Source: Variovorax paradoxus EPS
GTDB lineage: Bacteria > Pseudomonadota > Gammaproteobacteria > Burkholderiales > Burkholderiaceae_C
Direction of reading: 5' to 3'
Assembly (NCBI RefSeq): GCF_000184745.1
Contig: NC_014931.1
Span: 1,612,001 to 1,676,000 of the forward strand
DNA length: 64,000 bases
This document shows, piece by piece, positions 6,783 to 14,549 of this stretch. Under the pieces are notes generated by a model, which was not told the origin of the DNA, searched no databases, and saw only the letters and a list, made by a program, of their open reading frames with translations. The first letter of the stretch is position 1. Each line of letters starts with the position of its first letter. Position numbers and translations under genes: made by a program.

Positions 6783-9020
6783 TCAGGCTTGCGCCGATGC
6801 CAGCACCGAGTTCAGCGTTGCGCTCGGGCGCATCACCGTCTCGAACTTGACCGGGTCGGCGAGGTAGTAGCCGCCGATGTCCACCGGCTTGCCCTGCACG
6901 GCCGCGAGTTCGTCGACGATCTTCTTCTCGTTGGCCGTCAGCGTCTCGGCGAGCTTCTTGAACTTGGCTTGCAGTTCCTTGTCGTCGGTCTGCGCGGCAA
7001 GCTCCTGCGCCCAGTACATGGCCAGGTAGAACTGGCTGCCGCGGTTGTCCAGCTGACCGGTCTTGGGCGACGGGTTCTTGTTGTTGTCGAGCAGCTTGCC
7101 GGTGGCGGCGTCGAGCGTCTTGGCCAGGATCTTCGCTTGCGCGTTGCCGGTCTTCAGGCCCAGGTCTTCCAGACTCACGGCCAGCGCGAGGAATTCGCCG
7201 AGCGAATCCCAGCGCAGGTGGTTCTCTTCGACCAGCTGCTGCACGTGCTTGGGGGCCGAGCCGCCCGCGCCGGTTTCGTACAAGCCGCCGCCGGCCATGA
7301 GCGGCACGATCGACAGCATCTTGGCCGAGGTGCCCAGTTCCATGATGGGGAACAGGTCGGTGAGGTAGTCGCGCAGGATGTTGCCGGTGGCGCTGATGGT
7401 GTCCAGGCCGCGCACGACGCGCTCGAGCGTGTAGCGCATGGCACGCACCTGGCTCATGATCTGGATGTCCAGGCCCGAGGTGTTGTGCTCGTGCAGGTAC
7501 ATCTTGACCTTGGTGATCAGCTGCGCCTCGTGCGGGCGGTAGGCGTCGAGCCAGAACACCACCGGCATGCCGGAGTTGCGTGCGCGCGTGACGGCCAGCT
7601 TCACCCAGTCGCGGATCGCGGCGTCCTTGACCTGGCACATGCGCCAGATGTCGCCCTGTTCCACGTCTTCGCTCATCAGCACTTCGCCGGTGTCCAGGTC
7701 GGTGATGTTGGCAACGCCGTCTTCGGGGATCTCGAAGGTCTTGTCGTGCGAGCCGTATTCCTCGGCCTTCTGGGCCATGAGGCCGACGTTGGGCACCGTG
7801 CCCATGGTCTTGGGGTCGAAGGCGCCGTGCCATTTGCAGAAGTTGATGATCTCCTGGTAGATGCGGGCGAAGGTCGATTCGGGCATCACGGCCTTGACGT
7901 CCTTCAGGCGGCCGTCGGCGCCCCACATCTTGCCGCCGTTGCGGATCATCGCGGGCATCGATGCGTCCACGATCACGTCGTTGGGCGAATGGAAATTGGT
8001 GATGCCCTTGGCCGAGTCGACCATGGCCAGTTCGGGGCGGTGCTCGTGGCAGGCGTGCAGGTCGCGCTTGATCTCGTCCTGCGTGCTCTGGGGCAGCGTG
8101 GCGATCTTGTTGTAGAGATCGACCATGCCGTTGTTGACGTTGATGCCCAGCTCGTCGAACAGCTTGCCGTGTTTCTCGAAGGCTTCCTTGTAGAAGATCT
8201 TCACGCAGTGGCCGAATACGATGGGGTGCGAGACCTTCATCATGGTGGCTTTGACGTGCAGCGAGAACATGACGCCGGTCTTGTGCGCGTCCTCGATCTC
8301 CTTTTCATAGAAGGCCAGCAGGGCCTTCTTGCTCATGAACATGGAGTCGATGACCTCGCGGTCCAGCAGCGCCACCTTGGACTTGAGCACGACGGTCTTG
8401 CCGCTCTTGGTCAGGAGTTCCATCTTGACGTTGCGCGCGCGGTCCAGCGTCATGGACTTTTCGCCGTGATAGAAGTCGCCGCCGTGCATGTGCGAGACAT
8501 GCGAGCGCGAGGCCTGGCTCCAGTCGGCCATGCTGTGCGGGTTCTTGCGGGCGTATTCCTTCACCGCGTTGGGGGCGCGGCGGTCCGAGTTGCCTTCGCG
8601 CAGCACCGGGTTCACGGCGCTGCCGGTGCACTTGTTGTAGCGCGCGCGGATGTCCTTGTCTTCGTCGGTGGTCGGGTTCTCGGGATAGTCGGGAATCTTG
8701 TAGCCCTTGTCCTGCAGCTCCTTGATCGCCGACTTGAGCTGGGACACCGAGGCGCTGATGTTGGGCAGCTTGATGATGTTGGCTTCGGGCTTGAGCGTGA
8801 GCTTGCCCAGTTCGGCCAGGTTGTCGGGCACCTTCTGTGCGTCGCTCAGGAATTCGGGGAATTCGCCCAGGACGCGGGCGGCCACCGAGATGTCGCTCGT
8901 CTCGACGTTGATGCCGGCCGGGGCCGTGAAGGCGCGCACGATGGGGAGGAACGCGTAGGTCGCCAGGAGGGGCGCCTCGTCGGTCAGGGTGTAGACGATG
9001 GTGGGTTGCTTCGTGCTCAT
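6783..9020 (-). CDS. icd: NADP-dependent isocitrate dehydrogenase, monomeric type
   Basis: The enzyme oxidises isocitrate to 2-oxoglutarate with NADP in the TCA cycle. At 745 residues it matches the monomeric IDH-II family (about 740), not the 420-residue dimeric type. Family hallmarks include the N terminus [20 protein letters not shown], the central [18 protein letters not shown] segment, and the C-terminal [20 protein letters not shown] with [20 protein letters not shown] and [12 protein letters not shown] 9020 follows a purine-rich site. GC-rich hairpins lie in the upstream region (9067-9085 and 9111-9126). It is separated from the ABC ATPase gene by 150 nt and is probably transcribed alone, ending at the hairpin 6697-6730. 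Confidence 0.97.
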   Translation of the reverse strand: MSTKQPTIVYTLTDEAPLLATYAFLPIVRAFTAPAGINVETSDISVAARVLGEFPEFLSDAQKVPDNLAELGKLTLKPEANIIKLPNISASVSQLKSAIKELQDKGYKIPDYPENPTTDEDKDIRARYNKCTGSAVNPVLREGNSDRRAPNAVKEYARKNPHSMADWSQASRSHVSHMHGGDFYHGEKSMTLDRARNVKMELLTKSGKTVVLKSKVALLDREVIDSMFMSKKALLAFYEKEIEDAHKTGVMFSLHVKATMMKVSHPIVFGHCVKIFYKEAFEKHGKLFDELGINVNNGMVDLYNKIATLPQSTQDEIKRDLHACHEHRPELAMVDSAKGITNFHSPNDVIVDASMPAMIRNGGKMWGADGRLKDVKAVMPESTFARIYQEIINFCKWHGAFDPKTMGTVPNVGLMAQKAEEYGSHDKTFEIPEDGVANITDLDTGEVLMSEDVEQGDIWRMCQVKDAAIRDWVKLAVTRARNSGMPVVFWLDAYRPHEAQLITKVKMYLHEHNTSGLDIQIMSQVRAMRYTLERVVRGLDTISATGNILRDYLTDLFPIMELGTSAKMLSIVPLMAGGGLYETGAGGSAPKHVQQLVEENHLRWDSLGEFLALAVSLEDLGLKTGNAQAKILAKTLDAATGKLLDNNKNPSPKTGQLDNRGSQFYLAMYWAQELAAQTDDKELQAKFKKLAETLTANEKKIVDELAAVQGKPVDIGGYYLADPVKFETVMRPSATLNSVLASAQA

Positions 9021-9170
9021 GCGCTTGCTTCCGTAAAGCTGAGGGAGGTCGGGGTGGCGGGAACTTCCGCCGGAGACTCCGGCGGGATCTGACCGCCGGA
9101 ATCCGCGATTGTCGCCGGGCGGCGACCCGCCCGGACAGCCGCCGGGGTTATCTCCCCGCGCAAGGCTCTG

Positions 9171-9815
9171 TCAATGGAGGGGAAGCTCGATGGTGGCGGC
9201 CAGCGGCACCTCGTCGATGCGCGCGGCGCTGGCGACGATGACGGCCCGGCCCGGCCGGCTTGTCACGTCGGCCAGGGCGCTCCACAGGCGGCGGACCGAA
9301 CCGGCGTCCAGCGCCGCGGTCGGCTCGTCCAGCAGCACCAGCGGGCGGCCCGAGGCGAGGGCGGCGGCCAGCCACACCTTGCGCTTCGAACCCGTGGAGA
9401 GCATGTACATCGGCTTGTCGATGTGCGGGGGCAGGGAAAAGCCCTCGACCAGGGCCTGCCAGAGGCCGTCGTCGAAGCCGGCGTCACCTTCGCGCAGGGT
9501 CGCGGTGCAGGCCCGCGCAGTGACCTGGTCGAAGCGATCCGTTGACGGATCGACGAAGAACACACTGCGACGGTAGGCCTCGGGTTTGGCGTCGAGGCTC
9601 GCGCCCGCGACCGTCAGCCGGCCCTTGGTGGCAGGCAGCACGCCCGCGATCACCTGGAGCAGCGCCGACTTGCCGGCGCCGGTGTCGCCGTACAGCAGCG
9701 TGACGCCGGGGCCGATGGCGGCGTTCCAGCCGGCGGCGATGGCGGGCTGGTCGGGGTAGGCGAAGTCGATGTCCTGAAGACGAAGGACGGGGGAGTGCGA
9801 GGGGGTGGTATTCAC
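9171..9815 (-). CDS. Orphan ABC-type ATPase subunit
   Basis: This 214-residue nucleotide-binding domain has Walker A GDTGAGKS, a non-canonical signature LSTGSKRKVWLA in place of LSGGQ, and Walker B PLVLLDEP followed by a D-loop-like TAALD. Switch histidine is not obvious near the C terminus (VIVASAAR). It has no membrane segments and no permease or binding-protein gene on either side; neighbours are icd and an MFS exporter. It may pair with a distant permease or act as a non-transport ATPase. The gap to the MFS gene is 36 nt, so it may be cotranscribed with the GntR-MFS pair. Confidence 0.85.
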   Translation of the reverse strand: MNTTPSHSPVLRLQDIDFAYPDQPAIAAGWNAAIGPGVTLLYGDTGAGKSALLQVIAGVLPATKGRLTVAGASLDAKPEAYRRSVFFVDPSTDRFDQVTARACTATLREGDAGFDDGLWQALVEGFSLPPHIDKPMYMLSTGSKRKVWLAAALASGRPLVLLDEPTAALDAGSVRRLWSALADVTSRPGRAVIVASAARIDEVPLAATIELPLH

Positions 9816-9851
9816 GAGGCGAGGTTGTACCTCATCGGACGCCGGCCCCGT

Positions 9852-11165
9852 TCAGTGCTTCGGCACTGTCACCGCTCCCACGTACAGCGTGCGCCCCGCG
9901 CCCAGCCCTGCGATCACCAGTGCGATGCCCAGCCCGACGAAGAGCCACGCCGAGGCGCGGAAGCTGCCGGTCCACCCGTGCAGCAGCCCGGCCAGCAGCG
10001 GCCCGCACGCGGCCACCATGTAGCCCACGCCCTGCGCCATGCCCGAGAGGTGCGCGGCGACATGTGAATCGCGCGAGCGCAGCACGATCATCGTGAGCGC
10101 GAGCGCAAAGGTCCCGCCCTGCGCAATGCCCAGCATCACGGCCCACGCCCAGACCCACGCCCCGCCCAGCGGCGCGAACAGCATGGCCAGCATCGCGCTC
10201 ACCGTGAGCAGCGCCAGCACCACGCCCAGGCCGCGCTGGTTGCGCAGCCGCACGGCCAGCGCGGGCACCACGAGGCAGGTCACCACCTGCGTCATGACCG
10301 ACAGCGACACAACGTAGCCGGCCATCTCGCCGCCGAGCCCGCGCTCGCGCAGGATCGGCGCGAGCCAGCCCATCACGATGTAGGCGAGGGCGGACTGCAG
10401 CCCCATGAAGAGCGTGACCTGCCATGCCAGCCGGTCGCGCCAGAGGCCCTGCACAGTAAAGCCCGACTCGCTCGCCACCGGCTTCAGCGGCAGCGCCTGC
10501 GGCGCCCAGATCAGCGTGACCAGCAGGGCCGGTACGGCCCACATTGCGAGGGCGTAGGTCCAGCCGCCGCCCAATGCATGTTCGAGCGGCACGGTGAGGC
10601 CCGCGGCGCTCGCGGCGCCGCCGCACACGGCCATCGTGTAGAGGCCCATCATCAGCGCCGCCTGCTTCGCGAAGTCGCGCTTCACCAGGCCCGACAGCAG
10701 CACGTTCGACACCGCGATGCCGCTGCCCGCGATGGCCGAGGCCAGGAACAGCAGCGGGATGTTGCCCGTGCCGCGCAGCACCGTGCCCACGAGGATCAGC
10801 ACCATGCAGCCGAGCAGCGTGCGCTCGGTGCCGAAGCGCCGGCCAAGCCAGGGCGCGAGCGGCGCGAAGATGCCAAGGCACAGGATCGGCAGCGTGGTCA
10901 GAAGGCTAGCGGCCGTGGCCGAGAGGCCGGTGGCCTGGATGATCTCGGGCAGCACGACCGAGAGGCTCGCGAACACCGGCCGCAAGTTGAAGGCGATCAG
11001 CACCACGCTCGCGCCGAGCAGGATGCGGCGCGCGAGGCTGGGGGCCGGCGTGGGGCGAGGGGCGGGCAGGCTGTCGACCTCGGCGTCGATCAGCAGCTCT
11101 TCGGTGGTGTTGGCGGCGGGCGGATCGCGGTGAACGACGCCGGCTTGCAAAGGAATCGCACTCAT
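9852..11165 (-). CDS. MFS transporter, CynX/NimT-like
   Basis: The 437-residue protein has a soluble N-terminal extension of about 45 residues and then twelve hydrophobic segments. The start of the first segment, VVLIAFNLRPVFASLSVVLP, and the loop WLGRRFGTERTL are typical of the CynX/NimT family, named after cyanate and 2-nitroimidazole transporters. The actual substrate is unknown, and the family name alone does not link it to the cyanase gene 9 kb away. It lies 67 nt downstream of a FadR/GntR regulator on the same strand, which suggests that this regulator controls it. Confidence 0.85.
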   Translation of the reverse strand: MSAIPLQAGVVHRDPPAANTTEELLIDAEVDSLPAPRPTPAPSLARRILLGASVVLIAFNLRPVFASLSVVLPEIIQATGLSATAASLLTTLPILCLGIFAPLAPWLGRRFGTERTLLGCMVLILVGTVLRGTGNIPLLFLASAIAGSGIAVSNVLLSGLVKRDFAKQAALMMGLYTMAVCGGAASAAGLTVPLEHALGGGWTYALAMWAVPALLVTLIWAPQALPLKPVASESGFTVQGLWRDRLAWQVTLFMGLQSALAYIVMGWLAPILRERGLGGEMAGYVVSLSVMTQVVTCLVVPALAVRLRNQRGLGVVLALLTVSAMLAMLFAPLGGAWVWAWAVMLGIAQGGTFALALTMIVLRSRDSHVAAHLSGMAQGVGYMVAACGPLLAGLLHGWTGSFRASAWLFVGLGIALVIAGLGAGRTLYVGAVTVPKH

Positions 11166-11232
11166 TGGAATGCCTTCGTCTTCGTGCTTCGCACTGCGGC
11201 GCGCGCTTGCTTGGGGCGGCCCGGCGCGGTGC

Positions 11233-11913
11233 TCATGCGGTCCTCCGTGCCAGGGCGTCGAGCATCGGCGCCATGAAGTCGCGCACGGCGGTGGCGGCGC
11301 GTTCGGGGTCTCGGCTCGCGATGGCTTCGACGACGGCGCGGTGCGCGGCCTCGTCGGGCTCGGGCAGGCTGGTGCTCAGGGTGCTCGCGATGGTTTCCTT
11401 GATGTAGCCGGTGATGAAGCGGCAGGTCTCGGCCAGCGCGAGGTTGCCCGAGATGTCGACGATGGCCAGGTGGAAGGCGAGGTCGCGTTCGACGAAGCCG
11501 TCGCCGTCGTCCTCCGCATCGGGCACGCCGCGCTTGTCGAGCAGGGTGTGCAGGCGGCGCAGGTCGCGCGCGGTGTGGCGCACCGCGGCGAGCCGGGCGG
11601 CCTCGACTTCGAGCGCGCGGCGCACTTCGAATTGGTCGCGCAGGCTGGCCAGCCGCATCTTCTGCAGGCTGGCCGACGGGTCGTAGCCCGAGCGCACGAA
11701 GGTGCCCGAGCCCTGCCGCACTTCGAGCAGCCCGCGCGAGACCAGCGTTTTGACGGCCTCGCGCACCGTGCCGCGGCTCACGCCCAAGAGTTGCGCCAGT
11801 TGCGGCTCGATGGGAATGCGCGCGCCGATGGCCCAGCGGCCAGCGGAGATTTCATTGCGGATGCTGTCGGCGGCGGCGTCCGCCAGCGAGGTTCGGGGGG
11901 CTTGGGCGAGCAT
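11233..11913 (-). CDS. GntR-family regulator, FadR/FCD subgroup
   Basis: At 226 residues it has an N-terminal winged helix (IPIEPQLAQLLGVSRGTVREAVKTL) and wing (GLLEVRQGSGTFVR), then an all-helical FCD effector domain. The FCD domain carries the metal/ligand-type pattern ERDLAFHLAIVDISGN and a later EAAHRAVVEAI. Regulators of this type usually repress a neighbouring uptake or catabolic gene until an organic acid binds. The MFS exporter directly downstream is the obvious target. An inverted repeat at 11927-11949 just before the start codon is a likely autoregulatory operator. Confidence 0.92.
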   Translation of the reverse strand: MLAQAPRTSLADAAADSIRNEISAGRWAIGARIPIEPQLAQLLGVSRGTVREAVKTLVSRGLLEVRQGSGTFVRSGYDPSASLQKMRLASLRDQFEVRRALEVEAARLAAVRHTARDLRRLHTLLDKRGVPDAEDDGDGFVERDLAFHLAIVDISGNLALAETCRFITGYIKETIASTLSTSLPEPDEAAHRAVVEAIASRDPERAATAVRDFMAPMLDALARRTA

Positions 11914-11926
11914 GTCTCGGGTGCCT

Positions 11927-11949
11927 ATTCATTGAATCATTGGATGAAT
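11927..11949. promoter_or_regulatory. Inverted repeat before the GntR gene, operator candidate
   Basis: ATTCAT (11927-11932) and ATGAAT (11944-11949) form an inverted repeat in an AT-rich patch 14-36 bp upstream of the regulator start. Within it ATTCATTGAAT is itself a small palindrome. Position and symmetry suggest autoregulation by the GntR protein. Confidence 0.4.
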
Positions 11950-11961
11950 TTTGGCATTCGT

Positions 11962-11980
11962 GAAAAGCCGCAGTCGGCTT
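11962..11980 (-). terminator. Rho-independent terminator after the gene at 12025
   Basis: On the minus strand AAGCCG, a 4-nt loop and CGGCTT form a hairpin followed by TTTTC. It lies about 45 nt after the stop codon of the gene ending at 12025 and just before the GntR promoter region. Confidence 0.6.
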
Positions 11981-12024
11981 CATGGGCTCTTCGTCTTCCG
12001 GCCCTTCGGCCCTCCCCGCCGGGT

Positions 12025-12945
12025 TCAGCGGTTCTCGAGGCTGGCGGGCTTGGTCCGCGGCGGCGCCTGCCGCGGGTCGTCCAACTGCGCCATCAGCTCG
12101 GCGACGGCGCCCGCCACACGGTCCTGCTGCTCGGACACGGCGTCCGCGTAGACATCGATCTGGCTGTCGATGTTCAGCTCGCGCCGGATTGCCACCATGA
12201 TCGGCTGCATCTTCGTGTTGATGGCCTGCAGCCCCAGCATCAGGCTCTTCACGAACTCGCCATGCAGCGCATGCCGTTCGACGTGCAGGGCCTGGCGCAT
12301 CTCGCTGTGATCGCGCAGGAACTTGGTCTGCGTGTCGAGCGCGAGGTCGAGCGCGCGGCGCCGGGCCTCATCGCTTTCGGCGTTGCCCGAGGGCACGAAC
12401 TGATCGATGGCCGAGAGCGCGCGCTTCTGCTCGGCCACCGCGCCTTCGCAGAGCGTTGTGTAGAAGTCGATTTCGCTGAGCACCTGCTGGATCGGCTGGG
12501 CCGCGCCGATGAGCTTGAAATGCAGCGCGCTGAAGGTGCCGATGAGGTCGGACACCAGCGCCGAGGTCTTCGCCTCCGACACCATCTGCAGCTTGGCCGC
12601 CGCCGCGAAGAAGCCCTGCAGCGGCTGCGCCGCGTCGGCCTTGTTGAGGTCCGCGGTCGGCAGCGAACTCAGGTAGGAACTGGCGTGCACGAACTGGTCG
12701 ATCGCATGCAGGTAGACATCGCGGCGCAGGTCCGCCAGCCGCTGGGCCGCCTTCTCGTCCTTGTCGTGCCGAAGCTGCCGCATGAAGTGCCGCGCGTTGT
12801 CGCGGTTCGCCACCTTCACGCCCCACAGGGCCAGGGCTGCCGCGATCAGCGCGGCCCAGAAGACGTCGGGCACTTTCCGCAGGATGCCGAAGATGACGCC
12901 CGCGAAGACGAGGAAGTCACCCCAGAGTGCGGTCAATGAATCCAT
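12025..12945 (-). CDS. Membrane-anchored helical protein, unknown function
   Basis: The 306-residue protein begins with two closely spaced hydrophobic stretches (about residues 9-20 and 28-43). A long, soluble, mostly helical region rich in Ala, Glu, Gln and Leu follows and probably forms coiled coils. There is no signal peptidase site and no known domain. The protein is likely an inner-membrane protein with a large cytoplasmic helical part. It ends at the terminator 11962-11980. The TPM-domain gene lies upstream on the same strand across an 87-nt gap. Confidence 0.7.
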   Translation of the reverse strand: MDSLTALWGDFLVFAGVIFGILRKVPDVFWAALIAAALALWGVKVANRDNARHFMRQLRHDKDEKAAQRLADLRRDVYLHAIDQFVHASSYLSSLPTADLNKADAAQPLQGFFAAAAKLQMVSEAKTSALVSDLIGTFSALHFKLIGAAQPIQQVLSEIDFYTTLCEGAVAEQKRALSAIDQFVPSGNAESDEARRRALDLALDTQTKFLRDHSEMRQALHVERHALHGEFVKSLMLGLQAINTKMQPIMVAIRRELNIDSQIDVYADAVSEQQDRVAGAVAELMAQLDDPRQAPPRTKPASLENR

Positions 12946-13032
12946 AGGGAGGCCGTGGGAGTGGGAGGCGGCGCCATCCTAAGGCACTGGCGAGGCGGTG
13001 AATAGCTGGCGTTTGACCGGGTGGGTAACCTG

Positions 13033-14496
13033 TCACCAACTGCCCGATGCCCCGCCGCCGCTGCTGGAACCGCCCCCGCCACTGTCGGAAGACGAAGACG
13101 ACGACGAGCTGCTGCTGCTTGAAGAACTGCTGCTACTGCTCCACCCGCTGTCGCTGCTGTCGTTGTCATCGCCGCCCCCACCGCCTCCGTCGAACGGCAG
13201 GAATGCGAACAGCAGCGCAAGGAAGGTCGCCAGCGCGGCGGGGATCCAGCTCTCGTCGGGCACCGGACCCGGGTTCGTCTCCACCAGCATGAAGCCGAGG
13301 ATGCCGAGCACGATGACCCACCGGATGAAGAAGCCGAGCTGGCTGCGTCGCCAGCTCTTTGCGATGCCGACGACGATGAGGCTGGTGAACAGCAGCGCGA
13401 CGCCGCCGCACATGGCCCAGAGCAGGCCCCAGAAGAAGCGGTCCGCGCCGAGGTAGAAGCCGAGGGCGACCAGGCCCGCGATCAGAGCCGCCAGGCCGAT
13501 GAAGAACCAGCGCGCGCCCTTGAACCGGCCCGACAGGTAGCCGACGCCGTACACCAGGCCGGCGGGCGTGAGTAGAAAGAGCGGCAGCGCGAGGTTCATC
13601 ACCGCCAGCGCCGCGGCCGCCTGGCCGGCGACCACCAGCCCCAGCACCGTGAGCCGGCCCGGCCGCTTGCGGGGCGGCGTTTCCTGCGTCTGCAGGTCGG
13701 CCCACAGCGCTGAGCCCACCGCTGCTTCGCGGTCGGCGGCGCGGCGCACCTTGCGGCCGCGCTTGCCCGTGCCGCGCACCACCACGCGCGGTCCGGAGCC
13801 GGTGGCGGGCGCGGTGCGTCCGTACCAGATGCCGATGGCCAGCGTCCAGAGCATCGCGCCGAGCACGGCCCAGTTCACCTGCACGTTTTCGAGAGGCTGC
13901 AGGAACGCCGTGAGCGGATGTGGCTTCTTTTCCTCCGGCGCGGACGCTTCGGATTCGACCGGCTGCATCGCCACGGGCGCTTCGATCAGCGCCGACAGCG
14001 ACTGCACGGCCGCCTGAATGCCGCCGGCGTAGTCGTTCTCGCGAAAGCGCGGCTTCATCTGCTGGTCGAGGATGCGGGCGGCCTGGATGTCGGTGATCCG
14101 GCCTTCCAGGCCCGTGCCGACTTCGATGCGCATCCTGCGGTCTTTCAGTGCCACCAGCAGCAGCACGCCGTCGTCTTCGCCCTCGCGGCCGAGCTGCCAC
14201 TCGGCGAAAACGCGGGTGGCGTAGTGCTCGATGGAGTCCTCGCCCGTGGTCGGCACGATCAGCACCGCGAGCTGGGCCTGCGTGTTCTGCTCGAGGCCAC
14301 GGATGTCGCTGCGAAGCGCATCGGCTTCGCGCGCGCCCAGCGTTTTCGTAAGGTCCACCACGCGCGAGTCCATGGCGGGCACGGGGACCGGCTTGGCCTC
14401 AGCGCCGCCATGCCAGGCGAGCATGGCGATGAACAAAAGCCCCATCCACAACTGCAGCCATGGCCAGGCTGTCTTCTGCCCCTTGCGACACTGCAT
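13033..14496 (-). CDS. TPM-domain membrane protein with Ser/Gly-rich tail
   Basis: About 487 residues. A signal sequence (LQLWMGLLFIAMLAWHGGAEA) is followed by a TPM domain (YgcG/Psb32 family), seen in VVDLTKTLGAREADALRSDI, QLAVLIVPTTGEDSIEHYA, LGREGEDDGVLLLVA and MRIEVGTGLEG. Several membrane helices come next, then a C-terminal tail of about 50 residues made almost only of Ser, Gly and Asp, ending GASGSW, typical of the YgcG subgroup. ATG 14496 is preferred because GGAGG lies 9 nt upstream; an earlier ATG at 14547 is possible. It lies just downstream of pbpC and may be cotranscribed. Function unknown; an envelope role is likely. Confidence 0.85.
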   Translation of the reverse strand: MQCRKGQKTAWPWLQLWMGLLFIAMLAWHGGAEAKPVPVPAMDSRVVDLTKTLGAREADALRSDIRGLEQNTQAQLAVLIVPTTGEDSIEHYATRVFAEWQLGREGEDDGVLLLVALKDRRMRIEVGTGLEGRITDIQAARILDQQMKPRFRENDYAGGIQAAVQSLSALIEAPVAMQPVESEASAPEEKKPHPLTAFLQPLENVQVNWAVLGAMLWTLAIGIWYGRTAPATGSGPRVVVRGTGKRGRKVRRAADREAAVGSALWADLQTQETPPRKRPGRLTVLGLVVAGQAAAALAVMNLALPLFLLTPAGLVYGVGYLSGRFKGARWFFIGLAALIAGLVALGFYLGADRFFWGLLWAMCGGVALLFTSLIVVGIAKSWRRSQLGFFIRWVIVLGILGFMLVETNPGPVPDESWIPAALATFLALLFAFLPFDGGGGGGDDNDSSDSGWSSSSSSSSSSSSSSSSSSDSGGGGSSSGGGASGSW

Positions 14497-14549
14497 CGGA
14501 ATCGGTCCTCCAGTTGCGATGGTTGTTGTTGTCGTGGCGCCGTGCATGC

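Noticed and set aside
6789..9092. Long + strand open frame opposite icd
   Set aside because: Shadow frame. The minus strand gives monomeric IDH over its full length.
601..11165. Functional link between cyanase and the CynX/NimT exporter
   Set aside because: They are 9 kb apart with unrelated genes between, and the exporter is next to its own regulator. The family name alone is not evidence.
13046..13200. Repetitive GCT/GCTG stretch as a possible CRISPR or tandem-repeat array
   Set aside because: It encodes the serine-rich tail of the TPM protein; no spacers or regular repeat units.
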